A stretch of DNA of 64,000 nt, taken from assembly GCA_005883215.1 (NCBI GenBank), contig VAYS01000002.1:1-64000 (forward strand). The letters run 5' to 3'. Within the stretch, counting starts at the first letter, position 1. Every line of letters starts with the position of its first letter. Under the pieces are notes generated by a model, which searched no databases, was not told the DNA's origin, and worked only from the letters and a program-made list of their open reading frames with translations. Of the stretch, positions 42,697 to 51,731 are shown one piece after another. The position numbers and the translations under genes were made by a program. Source of the stretch: Actinomycetota bacterium. Lineage in GTDB: Bacteria > Actinomycetota > Thermoleophilia > Solirubrobacterales > Solirubrobacteraceae.

Positions 42697-44327
42697 CGAC
42701 GCCCGCGGGCGCCCGCGGAGTGCTGGCTTGGGCGTGGGCGCCGCGGCGGCGCCCGGAGGTCGTCCTGGCCGCGTTGCTCGGGCTGTGGTCGCTGGTGGCG
42801 CTGGCCGTGCTGCTCGTCCACGTCGGCGGGGGGGAGGTGGTCGGGATCCACACCGCCGGCTTTAACGGCTCCGATGGGCTTCAGGTCGACGACCACCTCC
42901 AGTACCTGGCGTGGGCGCGCGACGCCGGCGAGCACGTGCTGATCTCAAACCCGTTCGACACCCGGCCCGACCCGCACCTGTTCCTCGACCCGGTGCTGGC
43001 GCCGTCGGGACTGGCGTGGCGGCTGGGGCTCAGCCTCCAGCTCGCCTACCTGCTGTGGAAGCCGGTGGCGGTCGCCGCGCTGTTCTGGGGGTTCGCCGCC
43101 TACGTGCGCCGCCTGGTGGGCCCCGATCCGGGGCTGCGCTTCCTGGCGCTCGCGCTGGCGCTGTTCTATTTCACCCCGGCCACGGCGCTGGCCGACTGGT
43201 TAAGCGCGGGTTTCAACCTGCGGTTCGGGACCGAGGTGATCGGCCTGGAGACGTTCACCGCCGGCTTTCCCTGGGGCGGCTACAGCGGCACGCTGGCGGT
43301 CGCCGGCATGCCGCTGTTCCTGCTCGGCATCGAGCGGGTGCTCGACCCCGCCCGCCGCGCGCCTGGACGCTCGGCCCGCTTTTACGCGGTCGGGGCCGGC
43401 CTGGCGGGGATGACGGCCTCCTGGCTTCACCCCTGGCAGGGGATCACCCTGCTGGTGATGGTCGTCGGCCTGGTGGTCTGGGGACGCTTGGACCGCCGCT
43501 ACCTGGCGCTGGCGGTGCCGGTGGCCCTGGCCGCCGCGCCGCTCGTCTACTTCGCCGCGCTCTCTCGCACCAGCTCCTCGTGGGGCCTGTCCTCGCACGT
43601 CGTCGACTACGCCCACTTGGGCGCCTGGTTCTGGGCGGGGATGGCCCCCCTGACGCTGGCGCTGGTGGGCTGGGTGCGCCGACCCGGCGCCGACGTGCAG
43701 GAGCGCCTGCTGCGTCTGTGGCCGGTGGCCGCACTGCTCGTGTACTTCGGCCTGCGTCGCACCTGGTTCTATCACTCGCTGGTCGGCCTCAGTCTTCCGT
43801 GCGCGGTGCTCGCGGTTCGCGGCTTCGGCGCGCTGGCGCGCCGCGGGGCGTGGCCCCGGGGGCTCGTCCGGACGGCCGGCGGCGCCGTCGCCCTGGCGCT
43901 GACCGTCCCGGGCATGGTGTGGGCGGTAGGCGAGCTCGACCGCACACGGGCGGCGCATTTCGTGAGGACCGACGAGGCCCGGGCGCTGGGCTACCTGGAT
44001 CGCCTGCGCCGCCCGGGCGCGGTGCTGGCCGCCCAGCCACTGGGCCTGGTGGTGCCCGCGTTCACCGGCCGCCACACCTGGGTGGGCCACTACAACTGGA
44101 CGCCGCGCTACCAAGCGCGAGTGGGGCAGGCGGCGGCGCTGTTCGGCGGGCGCCTGGGCGCCGCCGACTCCACCCGGCTGGTGCGCGACTCCGGAGCGCG
44201 GTTCGTGGTCGCCCGGTGCGTCGACCACGCAGAGCTCTCTCGGCTGCTGGCCCCGCGCCTCGCGTCGGTGCGACGCTTCGGCTGCGCCGGCGTCTATGAG
44301 CTGCGGACCGGGCGGGCGGGCAGATGA
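42693..44327 (+). CDS. Polytopic membrane protein, GT-C-like
   Basis: 544 aa with roughly 10-12 hydrophobic helices and a C-terminal extracytoplasmic domain (about 425-544). The first outer loop has DGLQVDDHLQYLAWARDAG, with acidic residues where GT-C enzymes carry catalytic Asp/Glu, followed by NPFDTRPDPHLF. It has no clear family name. By fold and context it is probably a glycosyltransferase acting on polyprenyl-linked sugars outside the membrane. GTG 42693 overlaps the preceding stop by four bases, and the stop overlaps the next start (ATGA). Confidence 0.77.
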   Translation: MTTPAGARGVLAWAWAPRRRPEVVLAALLGLWSLVALAVLLVHVGGGEVVGIHTAGFNGSDGLQVDDHLQYLAWARDAGEHVLISNPFDTRPDPHLFLDPVLAPSGLAWRLGLSLQLAYLLWKPVAVAALFWGFAAYVRRLVGPDPGLRFLALALALFYFTPATALADWLSAGFNLRFGTEVIGLETFTAGFPWGGYSGTLAVAGMPLFLLGIERVLDPARRAPGRSARFYAVGAGLAGMTASWLHPWQGITLLVMVVGLVVWGRLDRRYLALAVPVALAAAPLVYFAALSRTSSSWGLSSHVVDYAHLGAWFWAGMAPLTLALVGWVRRPGADVQERLLRLWPVAALLVYFGLRRTWFYHSLVGLSLPCAVLAVRGFGALARRGAWPRGLVRTAGGAVALALTVPGMVWAVGELDRTRAAHFVRTDEARALGYLDRLRRPGAVLAAQPLGLVVPAFTGRHTWVGHYNWTPRYQARVGQAAALFGGRLGAADSTRLVRDSGARFVVARCVDHAELSRLLAPRLASVRRFGCAGVYELRTGRAGR

Positions 44328-45091
44328 GCGAGGACGAAGGTCCCCGCACCAGTGCTGACCCCCCCCACGCCGCCGCCCGCCGCTACGACCAGGCCTGGCG
44401 CGACGTCTACGGGGACATACAGGACCTCGGTCCGGTGCACCGCCACCTGCGCCGCATCCTGGTCGCCGTGCTCGCCGACCTGCGCTACGCGGACGCGCTC
44501 GAGATCGGCTGCGGCGCCGGGCACAACCTGGCCCTGCTGGCGGGTGAGCGCCCCGCCGGCGCGATCGCCGGAGCCGACGTCTCGGGCGAAGCGTTGCGGC
44601 GCGCCCGCCGGCGCCACGACGGCAGACTGTTCGAGCTCGACATCGAGCGCGCGGCGCTGGCCGGCGCCTGGGATCTCGTCTTTAGCTCGCTCGTGCTCGA
44701 GCACCTGGCCGACGACGAGGCGGCGCTGCGCCACATGCGGGCGATGACCCGGCGCCACGTCCTCATCGCCACGATCGCCGGCGACCGGGAGCGCTACCTC
44801 CCCTACGAAGCCCGGATCGGCCACGTGCGCAACTACCGCCGGGGTGAGCTCGAGGCCAAGCTAGAGCGCGCCGGACTGGCGGTGCGGCGCGCGATCTACT
44901 GGGGCTTTCCCTTCTACTCGCCGCTCGCCCGCCGGGCCCAGCGGCGCTGGCGCCCGGAGCCCTCCTTCGGGGCGGGCGCCCGGATCGCTGCCCGCGCCCT
45001 GCACGCGCTGTATTGGCTGAACTCCTCGCGGCGCGGCGACCTGCTGATCGTGCACGCCGAGGTCGGCGAGGCAGCTTCAATGGGGGCCTAG
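44324..45091 (+). CDS. Class I SAM-dependent methyltransferase
   Basis: 255 aa. Motif I is LEIGCGAGHNLALL near residue 60, motif II GADVSGEAL near 83, and the post-motif FSSLVLEHLADDEAAL near 122 is typical of methyltransferase 11/12 domains. The C-terminal part is Arg-rich with an amphipathic stretch. ATGA overlap with the membrane protein upstream makes it the last gene of the 39.8-45.1 kb run. It overlaps the convergent ATP-grasp gene by 15 bases. Substrate unknown. Confidence 0.87.
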   Translation: MSEDEGPRTSADPPHAAARRYDQAWRDVYGDIQDLGPVHRHLRRILVAVLADLRYADALEIGCGAGHNLALLAGERPAGAIAGADVSGEALRRARRRHDGRLFELDIERAALAGAWDLVFSSLVLEHLADDEAALRHMRAMTRRHVLIATIAGDRERYLPYEARIGHVRNYRRGELEAKLERAGLAVRRAIYWGFPFYSPLARRAQRRWRPEPSFGAGARIAARALHALYWLNSSRRGDLLIVHAEVGEAASMGA

Positions 45092-46144
45092 CCGGCCCCA
45101 GTCCTCGACCAGCGTCCCCGCGGCATCGGCGTGGTCGAGCCTCCCCGTGCTCTGGAGCTCCGCCACGGCCTGTGCGGGTAGGTACAGCTCGTTGAAGTAG
45201 CGCACCACGGTCCCGTGCCGGGCGTCGGCCATGCCGCGGGCCGGCTCGCCGAGCGCCAGGTGGCGCACCGCCTCCTCGACCTCGTTGAAGCCCAACCGCG
45301 CGCGCATCGGGGTGGTCCCCGAGAAGCGCACGTTGAGCTCGAAGGGCACTGGTCTTCCCTCGCGCAGGCGCAGCTGCACGTTGCAGGGCCCGACCGGGGC
45401 CAGGCGCTCGACGACGCGCTCGCTGAGGGCGCGGATCTCCGGATAGGCCCCCACCTCCGCGCGCACCGTCGTTCCCAGGCGCAGCTCGCGCCGCATCGCG
45501 ACGCTGCCCCTCAGCCTGCCCTCGCGGTCGCACAGGCATCCGACGGTGTACTCGCCCCCGGCATCGTCCAGGTGCTCCTGCACGAGCACGTCCTCGCGGC
45601 CGACCAGGCGCTCCAGCGCGGCCCCGTCGGGGACGATCACCACGCCGCGCGCCGTGCGCCCGCGCCGGGGCTTGGCGACCAGCGGATAGCCGCACTCGGC
45701 GGCCAGCGCGGCCACGGCGCCCTCGTCGTCGCCGGCGGCGAAGCGGGGGTGGGGAAGGCCGGCATCGGCCAGCCAGCGGCAGGTGGCCAGCTTGTCGTGG
45801 CCGATCTCGAAGGTGTCCGGAGGCGAGACCACGCACACCGCGCCGGTGCGCTCGGCGAGCTGCTCGGCCGCGGGCGAGAGCGTCGCCAGGACCGGCTCCA
45901 CGCCGGAGAGCACCGCACGCACCCCCTCGGCCTGGCAGACCTCCGTCAGCCAGTCGAGGAAGGCGGGGTCCTCGGCGTAGGGGCAGATGTAGGCGCGCTC
46001 GGCGGTGTACAGGCCGGCGGAGTAGGGCGTCACGCACGCCGCCACGATTCGCGTGGGCAGCTCGGCGATGGCCAGCGCCTTGAGGATCCCCTGGGTGACG
46101 CTGGATCCCGTGCCGATCGCCAGCGCGGTGGGCGCGTCGCTCAT
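45077..46144 (-). CDS. ATP-grasp family ligase
   Basis: 355 aa. The N-terminal pre-ATP-grasp Rossmann region (residues 1-110: ALAIGTGSSVTQG) is followed by the ATP-grasp domain with KLATCRWLADAGLPHPRF near 120, the ATP-binding YPLVAKPRRGRTARGV near 155, VQEHLDDAGGEYTVG near 190 and the metal-binding FELNVRFSGTTPM near 268. Such CarB-like enzymes join a carboxylate to an amine via an acyl phosphate. In a glycan cluster it may add an amino acid or other amide to a sugar or lipid (inference). Convergent with the methyltransferase gene. Confidence 0.85.
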   Translation of the reverse strand: MSDAPTALAIGTGSSVTQGILKALAIAELPTRIVAACVTPYSAGLYTAERAYICPYAEDPAFLDWLTEVCQAEGVRAVLSGVEPVLATLSPAAEQLAERTGAVCVVSPPDTFEIGHDKLATCRWLADAGLPHPRFAAGDDEGAVAALAAECGYPLVAKPRRGRTARGVVIVPDGAALERLVGREDVLVQEHLDDAGGEYTVGCLCDREGRLRGSVAMRRELRLGTTVRAEVGAYPEIRALSERVVERLAPVGPCNVQLRLREGRPVPFELNVRFSGTTPMRARLGFNEVEEAVRHLALGEPARGMADARHGTVVRYFNELYLPAQAVAELQSTGRLDHADAAGTLVEDWGRLGPH

Positions 46145-46193
46145 GAAAGCGCCTTGGGCACGGATACCGCGGCCGGGGCCGCCCTCCGTCGGC

Positions 46194-47177
46194 TCACTCC
46201 GCCCAGGACCGCTCTAGCGGCGCGTCGGCGTCGCGCTCGGAGGCGGGACGCGACTCGTCGCCGTCGAGCTCGACGTCGACCACGTACAGGGGCCGGCCCT
46301 TGACCTGCTCGAAGATCTTGCCCACGTAGAGCCCGGTGACCCCGCCGGCGATGGTGAGAAAGCCGGTGAGCAGGAGGATCAGGATTGGCAGGGCCGTCCA
46401 GTCGGGCAGATGGCGTCCGAGCGCGAACACCACCAGCGCGTAGGCGACCAGCGCCAGGCCGGCCAGCGCGATCACGAACCCGGCGTACACCATCCAGCGC
46501 AGCAGCGCGGTGGACTGAAAGAAGATCCCGTCGATCGCCACCCGCACCAGCGCGCCGAAGCTGTAGGAGCTCTGGCCCGCGTAGCGCTCGTCCTGCTCGA
46601 TGTCGATTACGGCCTGGCGAAAGCCCAGCCAGTCCACGATCAGCAGGTACTGGCGGTCCTGGTCGCCCAGGCGCAGATAGGCGTCGACGACCTTGCGCGA
46701 CAGGAGGCTCAGGTTGGGCATGTTGTTCTCGAGCCGTCCGCCCACCAGCGCCTTGCGCACATAGAAGTACACGCTGCCCGCCAGGCGGCGAAGCGCCGGC
46801 TGTCGTCGGCGCGGCCGGCGGGTGAGCACGACGTCATAGCCTTCGAGCGCGCGCGCGTAGAGGCGCTCGAGCTGCTCGGGAGGGTCCTGCAGGTCGCAGT
46901 CCATGACCACCGCGTAACGGCCGCGGCTGCGCTCCAAGCCGGCGGTGATCGCGGCGTGCTGGCCGAAGTTGCGCGACAGACGCACCGCCCGCACGTGGGC
47001 GTCAGCGCGAGCCAGCTCGCACACGACCTCCCAGGCCGCGTCGGGGCTGCGGTCGTCGACGAGGATGACCTCGTGCGCGGCGGTGATCCGATCCAGCGTT
47101 TCGCGCAGGCGGCGGTGGAGCTCCCGCAGCGAGTCGGAGCAGCCGTAGACCGGTATGACGACGCTCAGCTCGACCAT
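46194..47177 (-). CDS. GT2 polyprenyl-phosphate glycosyltransferase (GtrB/ArnC-like)
   Basis: 327 aa. LSVVIPVYGCSDSL at the start, VILVDDRSPDAAW near residue 39, the metal site MDCDLQDPPEQLERL near 92 and RNFGQHAAITAGL near 70, followed by two C-terminal transmembrane helices (about 230-255 and 265-290). This is the classic plan of enzymes that load a sugar on undecaprenyl phosphate, giving the donor used by GT-C proteins. Three such membrane proteins are encoded nearby. ATG 47177 is chosen because the protein begins two residues before the first strand. The acidic C-terminal tail faces the cytoplasm. Confidence 0.9.
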   Translation of the reverse strand: MVELSVVIPVYGCSDSLRELHRRLRETLDRITAAHEVILVDDRSPDAAWEVVCELARADAHVRAVRLSRNFGQHAAITAGLERSRGRYAVVMDCDLQDPPEQLERLYARALEGYDVVLTRRPRRRQPALRRLAGSVYFYVRKALVGGRLENNMPNLSLLSRKVVDAYLRLGDQDRQYLLIVDWLGFRQAVIDIEQDERYAGQSSYSFGALVRVAIDGIFFQSTALLRWMVYAGFVIALAGLALVAYALVVFALGRHLPDWTALPILILLLTGFLTIAGGVTGLYVGKIFEQVKGRPLYVVDVELDGDESRPASERDADAPLERSWAE

Positions 47178-47262
47178 GTCTGGCCCCGCGGCACGGAACA
47201 GGGACGGTACCAACGAGCAGAGCAATGGCCGGGCGCTCACGCTCACGCCCACCGCGCCCGCC

Positions 47263-47268
47263 TATAGT
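47263..47268 (+). promoter_or_regulatory. -10 box TATAGT, leaderless methyltransferase gene
   Basis: TATAGT ends 8 bases before GTG 47277. Confidence 0.6.
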
Positions 47269-47276
47269 CCGCCGGC

Positions 47277-48152
47277 GTGCTGGCGCGCCCGGACGAGATA
47301 GCCGCGATCCAGTGGTACCACACGATCGAGCTTCCGGGAGGGGTCGTCACGCCCGGCTTCTACGACCACCGGCCGCTACTCGCCCACCTGCCGCTTCCGG
47401 CGTCGCTGGCGGGCCAGCGCTGCCTGGACATCGCCGGCAGCGACGGGTTCTGGGCATTCGAGATGTGGCGCCGCGGCGCGCGCGAGGTGATCAGCGTCGA
47501 TCTCGAGGACGGCTCGCGCCAGGACTGGCAGGGGGCGTCCCACGCCCGCCGGGCCCTGGCCGCGTCGAGCGGTCGCTGGGAGGGTGATACGGGCCGCACG
47601 CGCCGCGGCTTCGAGCTCGCCCGGGCCGCGCTGGGGGCCGACGTCGAGCGCCGCGACGTGTCCGCCTACGACGTGTCCCCCAAGGCGGTGGGGACGTTCG
47701 ACTTCGTGTTCATGGGCAGTCTGCTCCTGCACCTGCGCGACCCGGTGGGGGCCCTGATCGCCGCCCGCAGCGTGACCGCCGGCCGGTTCCTGGTGCTGGA
47801 GCCGGTGCTGCTGTCGCTCTCGCTGCTGTTTCGCCACACCCCACTGGCGTCGCTGTGGCAGCTGGACGAGCCACGCTGGTGGCTGCCCAACATCGCCGGG
47901 CTGCGGCGGTTCGTGCACGCCGCCGGCTTTCGCGTCCTCGACTCCGGAGGTCCACGCGCCCAGCGCTTCGGTCGCGCCTTCCCGCGCCTTCCTCCCCGCC
48001 GGCGCCCGACGTTCTCCGAGCTGGTGTTCTGGTCGCTGGTGCGCCCGCTCGGCGTCCCCTCCGCGTGGGTGCTGGCCGAGCCGGTGGCGTCCGCGGCGCA
48101 GCTACCCGCCGACGAGCCGCCTGCTCGGGTGCCGGCGCTGGGGTGGATCTGA
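47277..48152 (+). CDS. CmoB/DUF1698-like SAM methyltransferase (paralogue 1)
   Basis: 291 aa. It starts with the paralogue signature QWYHTIELPGGVVTPGFYD, then motif I LDIAGSDGFWAFEM near residue 50, VDLED near 73 and FMGSLLLHLRDPVGAL near 143. The core resembles the wybutosine/CmoB-type (DUF1698) methyltransferase domain, but the N-terminal part of CmoB is absent and the location among glycan genes argues for a sugar or lipid substrate rather than tRNA. The next gene is a paralogue starting 5 bases after this stop. Start by leaderless -10 box. Confidence 0.83.
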   Translation: MLARPDEIAAIQWYHTIELPGGVVTPGFYDHRPLLAHLPLPASLAGQRCLDIAGSDGFWAFEMWRRGAREVISVDLEDGSRQDWQGASHARRALAASSGRWEGDTGRTRRGFELARAALGADVERRDVSAYDVSPKAVGTFDFVFMGSLLLHLRDPVGALIAARSVTAGRFLVLEPVLLSLSLLFRHTPLASLWQLDEPRWWLPNIAGLRRFVHAAGFRVLDSGGPRAQRFGRAFPRLPPRRRPTFSELVFWSLVRPLGVPSAWVLAEPVASAAQLPADEPPARVPALGWI

Positions 48153-48157
48153 GCGTG

Positions 48158-48976
48158 ATGGGCGCGCCCGCCGAGGTCGAGCTGCGCGAACGCATCGGCG
48201 GTCACCCGCTGTGGTACCACACGCTGGAGCTCGCCCCCGGCGTGCTGACCCCAGGCTGGTTCGACCTGCGGCCGATCGTCGGGCGCTTGCCGTGGCCCGA
48301 CGTGCGGGGCAAGCGCTGCCTGGACGTGGGGACCTACGACGGGTTTCTCGCCTTCGAGCTCGAGCGCCGCGGCGCCCGCGAGGTGATCGCCACCGACATC
48401 GGCGACGAGCGAGCGTGGGACTGGCCGCCGGACATGCGTGGCACCGGCCCGACCAAGCTCACCGAGCTGGTGTCCGGCGAGCGCGCGCGGGGCTTTGAGA
48501 TCGCCCACGACGCCCTGGGCTCCTCGGTCAGACGGCTGGAGTGCAGCGTGTACGACCTCTCGCCAGAGACGGTGGGACGCTTCGACGTCGTCGTATGCGG
48601 GAGCCTGCTCCTGCACCTGCGCGACCCCCAACGCGCCCTGGAGGCGATCCACGGCGTGTGCGATCAGGCGCTGCTGTCGGCCGAGGAGGTGCGCCTGGGG
48701 CTATCGGCCCTTCACCCGCGCCGCCCCCTGGCCGAGCTCAACGGCTCGGGGGAGCTGCTGCAGTGGTGGGTGCCCAACTCGGCCGGGCACCGACGCATGT
48801 TGTTCGCCGCGGGCTTCGAGGTGCTCCGCGCCACGCGCCCGTACGCGGTCCCGTTCGGCGTCGGTCATCCGGGCCCGAACGACCTCGGTGCCCGCCTGCG
48901 GCTGTGGCGGCGCCGGCTGGTCTTGGGCCACGCGGGCGTACCCCACGCCGCGGCGCTGGCTCGCCCCCGCCTCTAA
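48158..48976 (+). CDS. CmoB/DUF1698-like SAM methyltransferase (paralogue 2)
   Basis: 272 aa. PLWYHTLELAPGVLTPGWFD at residues 18-37, motif I LDVGTYDGFLAFEL near 55, TDIGDE near 77 and CGSLLLHLRDPQRAL near 148. It is close to the gene upstream and to the minus-strand gene at 52704. The region after about 185 (QWWVPNSAGHRRML) matches WWLPNIAGLRRF in paralogue 1. ATG 48158 or GTG 48155 may be used; cotranscription with paralogue 1 is likely. Confidence 0.83.
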   Translation: MGAPAEVELRERIGGHPLWYHTLELAPGVLTPGWFDLRPIVGRLPWPDVRGKRCLDVGTYDGFLAFELERRGAREVIATDIGDERAWDWPPDMRGTGPTKLTELVSGERARGFEIAHDALGSSVRRLECSVYDLSPETVGRFDVVVCGSLLLHLRDPQRALEAIHGVCDQALLSAEEVRLGLSALHPRRPLAELNGSGELLQWWVPNSAGHRRMLFAAGFEVLRATRPYAVPFGVGHPGPNDLGARLRLWRRRLVLGHAGVPHAAALARPRL

Positions 48977-49006
48977 CCGGCGGCCCGCCCGGGTCGGGCC
49001 CGCCGG
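48977..49006. terminator. Bulged hairpin between convergent genes
   Basis: CCGGCGG (48977-48983) pairs with CCGCCGG (49000-49006), continued inside by CCCG/CGGG with one bulged C and a 7-base loop. It fills the gap between two convergent stops. Confidence 0.45.
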
Positions 49007-49010
49007 GCGG

Positions 49011-51083
49011 TCACGGTCCGGGGCTCGGCGGCGCGCGGTAGAGCGCCAGCCGCCGGGTGGCGCTGACCGCGACGAAGCCCAAGCGCGAGAGCCACCGCTC
49101 CTCGCGCGTCCGGGGGAGGGGCGGCTGCCCACGGCCCACGAGCACGAGGTCCCAGCGGCCGCGACGGACCGCCGCCTGGAAGTTCAGCCGGCGGGTGTAC
49201 TGGCGCAGCAGGCCCGCGGTCACGGGGCCGATGTAGGCGACGCGGTTGCGCAGGCGGGGACCGAAGGAACAGAACACCGGTGACAGCCCGTTGACGCTCC
49301 AGACCCCCACCAGGCCCACTCGGTGGCCGGCCCCGGCGTGCTGGTCGATCCAGGCGATCGGCGGCTCGGCGGCGCCACAGGTGTGGCGCGCGAAGCGCTG
49401 CTGGTCGAGGCGACCGGCGGCGCCCACCACGAGCACGGCGGCCACCCCGACGGCCGCCCAGATCGGCCAGCCCATGGCCGCGAGGCGACCGCGCCCCCGC
49501 AGCGCCAGCCACCCGAGGGCCCCTGCCGCCAGCGCGACCGCCACCCCGGCCAGGAGCGACGCGCCCGACACCGGCGGCCCGCGGTGGATCCCGTCGACCA
49601 CGGCCGCCAGGGCGACCAGCTCGGCGGGCACCCGGCGCCGCGGCGAAGCGCCCGCCCACGCCGCCGACAGCGCGGCGGCGAGCAGCAGCGCCGGGATCAG
49701 CCAGCGCAAGGTGGTGTCGGCCTGCACCGGCATGTTTTTGGCCCCGAAGGCCGAGCCCGGAGTCGCGGCATAGAGCAACGCGATGCCCAGGGCGGTCAGC
49801 CCCACGCCCCACACCGCCAGCTCCCTAGTGGGGCGGCGGCCGGCGCGACGCAGCGCCGGCGCGGAGGCCGCCAACGCGGCCACCAGCCCGACTGCGACCA
49901 CGGCGCCCGAGACCCCCAGGCGGGTGCGAAAGCCCGGCAGCACGTAATGGTCGATGACCGAGGGCTTGCCGAGATAGCCGACGATCGTGTAGCCGACGCG
50001 ATCGAGGATCGAGTGGCGCGGGGAGGGGAACGGCTGGAGCCCGAGGATCGAGAAGCGCTGGGGAAACAGCGGGTTGCCGGATTCGACGACGTTTCGCAGC
50101 ATCCACACCCCGCCCGCCGCCGCGATCGCGCCGACCACGATCGCTCCGTCGCGGGCGACCCGTTTGATGCCCCGCCGGGCCACCAGCGCCAGGGCTCCCC
50201 AGCACGCGAGCAGAGCGACCGCCGAGGTGACGCCGTACCACTTGGTCCCGACCGCGACCCCGAGCGCCGCTCCGGCGAGCACGAGCTCTGAGCGCCGGCC
50301 CTCGCGCTCGTAGCGCAGGGCGAACACCACCCCGGTCACGAACGCGAACAGCATGACCACGTCGGGCAGGCCGTCCAGCGCGTAGTCCGAGAGCGCGGGA
50401 ACCACCGACACCGCGGCCGCGAAGGCGACGGCCGTCGAGCGCGGCGCACGCAGCTCGCGGGCGAGCGCGTACACCGCGAGGGCGGCGAGCGCGAAGAACG
50501 GCAGCTCGACCAGGCGGGCGAAGGCCGCCAGGCGCCAGGGCAACACGGCGCCCAGGACGAGCGTGTCACCGTTGTTGGGGTAATAGCCGGTGACGAAGTA
50601 GGGGAAGAGCTGGTCGATCTGCCACAGCGAGCCGGACTGGATCCAGCGTGCGACGCCCGGCAGGTGAAAGTTGAGGACGTCGATGTCCGTCGGCTGCTGG
50701 GCGATCAGGCCACGCAGACGGGCCAGCTCGAATCCCACGGCGCCGGTCGCCGCCAACGCGGCGATGGCGACCGACTCCCGGCGATCGTGGGATCGCGGAC
50801 GCCTGGCGGGCGGCTCCGGACGCCCGACCGGGATGCGTGTGGCCACGACGGCGAGCACCCCGGCGGCGGCGAGCACGGTTCCCCGCGTCAGCACTCCGAG
50901 CACCAGTGGGATCACGTGGACGGCCAGGGCGCCGAGGGTGAACAGCAGCGCGCCGGCGAGCACACGGGGAGATCCGGCGAGGTGCCCGTAGCGCCGGCGA
51001 AGGGTGAGCCAGGCGGCGACCGCCACCCCGGCTGTCGTGCCCAGGAAGAACCCGAGCCCGGCGACGTATTGGGGCAGCGGCAT
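49011..51083 (-). CDS. Large polytopic membrane protein, GT-C-like
   Basis: 690 aa, about 12-14 hydrophobic helices with a C-terminal soluble domain (about 600-690). After the third helix lies IDVLNFHLPGVARWIQSG, similar in position to the catalytic loop of PMT/ArnT-type glycosyltransferases, and YYPNNGDTLVLG further on. It most likely transfers a sugar from polyprenyl phosphate in the outer leaflet (inference). ATG 51083 starts at the first helix. The divergent methyltransferase starts only 24 bases away, with an AT-rich element TATTGT between them. Confidence 0.78.
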   Translation of the reverse strand: MPLPQYVAGLGFFLGTTAGVAVAAWLTLRRRYGHLAGSPRVLAGALLFTLGALAVHVIPLVLGVLTRGTVLAAAGVLAVVATRIPVGRPEPPARRPRSHDRRESVAIAALAATGAVGFELARLRGLIAQQPTDIDVLNFHLPGVARWIQSGSLWQIDQLFPYFVTGYYPNNGDTLVLGAVLPWRLAAFARLVELPFFALAALAVYALARELRAPRSTAVAFAAAVSVVPALSDYALDGLPDVVMLFAFVTGVVFALRYEREGRRSELVLAGAALGVAVGTKWYGVTSAVALLACWGALALVARRGIKRVARDGAIVVGAIAAAGGVWMLRNVVESGNPLFPQRFSILGLQPFPSPRHSILDRVGYTIVGYLGKPSVIDHYVLPGFRTRLGVSGAVVAVGLVAALAASAPALRRAGRRPTRELAVWGVGLTALGIALLYAATPGSAFGAKNMPVQADTTLRWLIPALLLAAALSAAWAGASPRRRVPAELVALAAVVDGIHRGPPVSGASLLAGVAVALAAGALGWLALRGRGRLAAMGWPIWAAVGVAAVLVVGAAGRLDQQRFARHTCGAAEPPIAWIDQHAGAGHRVGLVGVWSVNGLSPVFCSFGPRLRNRVAYIGPVTAGLLRQYTRRLNFQAAVRRGRWDLVLVGRGQPPLPRTREERWLSRLGFVAVSATRRLALYRAPPSPGP

Positions 51084-51095
51084 GCGGGCGCGGCG

Positions 51096-51101
51096 ACAAT
51101 A
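51096..51101 (-). promoter_or_regulatory. AT-rich core shared by divergent promoters
   Basis: TATTGT on the minus strand ends 12 bases before ATG 51083. On the plus strand the overlapping CAATAA region lies just before ATG 51108. With only 24 bases between start codons, the two promoters must overlap. Confidence 0.4.
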
Positions 51102-51107
51102 ACAGCG

Positions 51108-51731
51108 ATGCCTGGGCCCCCGGATGCTCGGCGCGTGCTCGTCTCGGCGCGCGTCTACTCGGCGCTCCAGCGCGCGCTCGGAGCCGCCCGCGTGCGGCGC
51201 GTACTGGTCGCCGAGCACCTTCGCCCGGCGCCCGGGGAGCGCGTCCTGGACCTCGGCTGCGGCCCTGGTGACGTGCGCGCCGAGCTCCCCGCCGTGGAGT
51301 ACGTGGGGGTCGACCACAGCGAGCGCTACCTGGCCGCCGCCCGGGCCCGGCACGCCGGCCGGGGTCGCTTCGTGCGGGCAGACCTGCGCCTGCTGCGTCT
51401 GGAGGACGAGGAGCCGTTCGACGCGGCGATCGCGATCGGCGTGTTGCACCATCTCGACGACGGCGAGGGAGCGGCGATGCTGGCCTCGGCGGCGCACGCC
51501 CTCAAGTCGTCTGGGCGTCTGATCACGATCGACCCGGCCCTGGGTGACCGAGAGTCGCCGCTGGCGCGCTGGCTCATCCTCCGGGATCGCGGCCGCCACC
51601 TGCGCAGCAGCGAGGGCTATGCGGGCCTTGCCCGCGGGCGCTTCGATCACGTCGTGGCGAGCACCCGCCACGACCTCGCCCGCGTGCCCTACTGCCACGC
51701 GATCCTCGAATGCACAGAGCCGCGCCCGTGA
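51108..51731 (+). CDS. Class I SAM-dependent methyltransferase
   Basis: 207 aa. Motif I is VLDLGCGPGDVRAEL near residue 47, GVDHSERYL near 67, IAIGVLHHLDD near 110 and LKSSGRLITIDPA near 135. Methyltransferase 11-type domain; the GVLHHL motif is common in enzymes acting on small molecules or lipids. It overlaps the next GT2 gene by four bases (GTGA) and is divergent from the GT-C-like gene. Substrate unknown. Confidence 0.86.
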   Translation: MPGPPDARRVLVSARVYSALQRALGAARVRRVLVAEHLRPAPGERVLDLGCGPGDVRAELPAVEYVGVDHSERYLAAARARHAGRGRFVRADLRLLRLEDEEPFDAAIAIGVLHHLDDGEGAAMLASAAHALKSSGRLITIDPALGDRESPLARWLILRDRGRHLRSSEGYAGLARGRFDHVVASTRHDLARVPYCHAILECTEPRP

